A DNA stretch of 7,923 bases from an uncultured Rhodospirillales bacterium (GTDB taxonomy: Bacteria > Pseudomonadota > Alphaproteobacteria > Acetobacterales > Acetobacteraceae). Below, piece by piece: positions 6,571 through 7,923 of this stretch. Each line of letters begins with the position of its first letter. The first letter of the stretch is position 1. The stretch spans positions 1 through 7,923 of the forward strand of contig CAIYPH010000506.1 in assembly GCA_903928045.1 (NCBI GenBank), read 5' to 3'. The position numbers were made by a program, and so were the translations under genes. The notes beneath the pieces are model-generated. The model had not been told where the DNA came from and did not search any database. It saw nothing but the letters and a program-made list of their open reading frames with translations.

Positions 6571-7865
6571 TGCGCCGGGTCATCATTGTCGGGGCCGGGA
6601 TCGCCGGGCTGTCGGCCGCGCATGCGCTGGCTCGGCGCGGCGTTTCGGTGCGGGTGCTGGAGGCCGCCGACCAGCCGGGCGGGCGGATGGCCGAACGGGT
6701 GGACGGGCCGATCCGCTATGGGACCGGGGCGCGGCTGGTTTATCCGTTCAGCCCGCCGTTTTTCCGCCTGGTGCGGGAGATGGGGCTGGCCGCCGATCTG
6801 GTGCCGATGCGCGGCTTGGCGGCGACCGGCACGGCGGAGGGGATCGACTATCGCATCCCGCTGTTGCCGGAGGCGGGGCTGCTGCGCTCGAAGGTGCTGG
6901 GCTGGGGCGACAAGGTGCGGCTTGGGCTGCTGCTGGCCGATCTGCTGCGCCGGCGGCTTGGCAGCGATGCGGACGATCTCACCAGCGGGCCGGACGATGA
7001 GACGCTATGCGACTACATCACCCGCCTGGCCGGGCGGCGCTTTCTTGAGCGCTATGTCGCCCCGGTGTTTCGCGGCACGCGGAGTTGGAACGTCGATGAG
7101 GTTTCGGCGGGTTTCTTCACCTCGACGACGTCACGGCTGCTTGGCCACTCAACTGTCTATGGGTTTCGCGGCGGCATCGGGCAGCTCACCGCGGCGCTGG
7201 CGGCGGAGACCGATGTCACCTACGGCGCCGAGGTAGAGCGGATCACGCCGCGGCCGGGTGGCGCGCGGGTGCTGTGGTGGGCGCGCGGCGCCCGACACGA
7301 TGCCGAGGCGGATGCGGTGATTTGCGCCATCGAGGGGGCGAAGGTGGCGGAGATCACGGCGCTTGATGATGCGCAGGCCGCGTTTTTCGGGGCGGTGCGC
7401 TACAACCCGGTCGGTATCGTGCACTATGCGCTGCGCGATGCGGTGGGGCCGATGCTGCGGTTCCTGACGCCGGAGCTGGGCGGGGCGATCGCAACGTATC
7501 AGCAGGGGCCGGGCGCGCGGTTGTTCTGCCAGCTCACCCCGGAAGCCTCAGCCGCCGCGCTGCGCGATGGACGGACGGAGGATCTTGACGGGGTGATTCG
7601 CGCCGATTTGCGGCGGCTGTTTCCGGCGATCGATGCGCAGGAGGTCCATCGCGTCAACCAATGGATCCCGCATAAGTTGCCGGTGCCGTATCCCGGCTAT
7701 GCCACGCTGCTGGCGGAATTTCGCGCGTTGCAGGCGGAGAAGCGGCAGTCGATCTATTTTGCCGGGGATTACATGGCGCAGGCGTTGGTGACCGGGGCGT
7801 GCCGGAGTGGGGTGGAGACGGCGCGGCTGGTGGCCAGGGATTTGAAGGAAGCGCTCCTTTTTTGA
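6567..7865 (+). CDS. FAD-dependent oxidoreductase, amine oxidase/protoporphyrinogen oxidase superfamily
   Basis: A 432-residue flavoprotein. The N-terminal Rossmann fold has GAGIAG (9-14), an acidic residue at the end of strand 2 (Glu32, in VLEAAD) and the GGRM motif (38-41), together the FAD-binding signature of the amine oxidase superfamily (monoamine oxidases, protoporphyrinogen oxidase, phytoene desaturases). The C-terminal FAD motif IYFAGDY (396-402) with TGACRSGVETA (409-419) is intact. The middle region (about 140-210, including FLERYVAPVFRG and GFRGGIGQLTAAL) resembles the protoporphyrinogen-oxidase/desaturase type more than classical monoamine oxidases. No signal peptide is seen. The ATG at 6567 overlaps the preceding stop; a second ATG at 6570 would shorten it by one residue. 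The last codons (KEALLF) and the TGA lie inside an AT-rich repeat. The substrate is unknown; a role beside the ThDP enzyme is inferred only from coupling. Confidence 0.88.
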   Translation: MMRRVIIVGAGIAGLSAAHALARRGVSVRVLEAADQPGGRMAERVDGPIRYGTGARLVYPFSPPFFRLVREMGLAADLVPMRGLAATGTAEGIDYRIPLLPEAGLLRSKVLGWGDKVRLGLLLADLLRRRLGSDADDLTSGPDDETLCDYITRLAGRRFLERYVAPVFRGTRSWNVDEVSAGFFTSTTSRLLGHSTVYGFRGGIGQLTAALAAETDVTYGAEVERITPRPGGARVLWWARGARHDAEADAVICAIEGAKVAEITALDDAQAAFFGAVRYNPVGIVHYALRDAVGPMLRFLTPELGGAIATYQQGPGARLFCQLTPEASAAALRDGRTEDLDGVIRADLRRLFPAIDAQEVHRVNQWIPHKLPVPYPGYATLLAEFRALQAEKRQSIYFAGDYMAQALVTGACRSGVETARLVARDLKEALLF

Positions 7866-7889
7866 AAAAAAGGAGCAAAAAATTTTTAC
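7844..7889. repeat. AT-rich hairpin repeat, copy 2
   Basis: This is the second copy of the element at 3144-3187, in the same orientation on the plus strand. Its hairpin is perfect: ten paired positions (7853-7862 with 7867-7876) closed by TGAA (7863-7866). One stem pair is C-G (7856/7873) where copy 1 has T-A (3156/3171), a compensatory difference. The repeat contains the last codons and the stop codon of the FAD enzyme gene and continues into the downstream non-coding sequence. Confidence 0.8.
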
Positions 7890-7898
7890 TCGTTTTTT
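7873..7898 (+). terminator. Possible intrinsic terminator after the enzyme operon
   Basis: GAG (7873-7875) can pair with CTC (7889-7891), continuing into an A-run/T-run stem (7877-7879 with 7885-7887), and six T residues follow at 7893-7898. The stem is weak and AT-rich, and it competes with the repeat hairpin for the same GAG. The location just beyond the stop at 7865 fits termination, but the strength is doubtful. Confidence 0.35.
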
Positions 7899-7915
7899 CG
7901 TGAGGCACGGACCCA

Positions 7916-7923
7916 ATGGATAA
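7916..7923 (+). other. Possible start of a following plus-strand gene (window edge)
   Basis: ATG at 7916 begins an open frame of only two and a half codons before the window ends. A GAGG at 7902-7905 lies ten bases upstream, a plausible but loosely spaced ribosome binding site. Nothing can be said of the product. Confidence 0.2.

Noticed and set aside
3144..7889. Repeat pair as the ends of one composite transposon or as target-site copies
   Set aside because: The copies are diverged direct repeats at gene boundaries, flank essentially two whole operon parts with no transposase or integrase, and have a covarying hairpin; nothing supports mobilisation of the enclosed segment.
1..7923. CRISPR array, tRNA, rRNA or phage genes
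   Set aside because: No regularly spaced repeats, cloverleaf-like segments, rRNA-like blocks or phage protein families were seen; almost all of the window is accounted for by seven protein genes.

Overview
The window is gene-dense, very GC-rich DNA (G/C-dominated third codon positions) with bacterial operon organisation. The protein families, the codon use and two AT-rich hairpin repeats that stand out against the GC-rich background suggest an alphaproteobacterium, most likely of the Acetobacteraceae. The family assignment rests on memory of similar AT-rich repeats in that group, not on a search.

Two divergent transcription units share one 134-bp intergenic region (4802-4935). The left unit runs on the minus strand and is a complete-order peptide/nickel-type (Dpp/Opp-like) ABC importer: solute-binding protein (3200-4801), permease B (2187 to about 3176), permease C (1381-2190), ATPase D (446-1384) and ATPase F (1-449, cut off by the window edge inside its ABC signature motif). 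The last four genes are joined by 4-bp ATGA overlaps, which implies tight translational coupling.

The right unit runs on the plus strand: a thiamine-diphosphate enzyme resembling the acetolactate synthase large subunit (4936-6570), then a FAD-dependent oxidoreductase of the amine oxidase/protoporphyrinogen oxidase superfamily (6567-7865), again with a 4-bp overlap. No small regulatory subunit of acetolactate synthase lies beside it and no transcription regulator is present. The simplest reading is an uptake-plus-catabolism module: the importer brings in a peptide or amine-like compound, and the two enzymes process it or a 2-oxo acid derived from it. The substrate cannot be read from the sequence.

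The most unusual structure is a 44-46-bp AT-rich repeat present twice (3144-3187 and 7844-7889). Each copy folds into a hairpin with the same TGAA loop, and one stem pair differs by a compensatory change (T-A versus C-G). Copy 1 lies between the solute-binding-protein gene and the first permease and blurs the start of that permease. Copy 2 supplies the last codons and the stop codon of the FAD enzyme. The final bases may contain the start of a further plus-strand gene at 7916.
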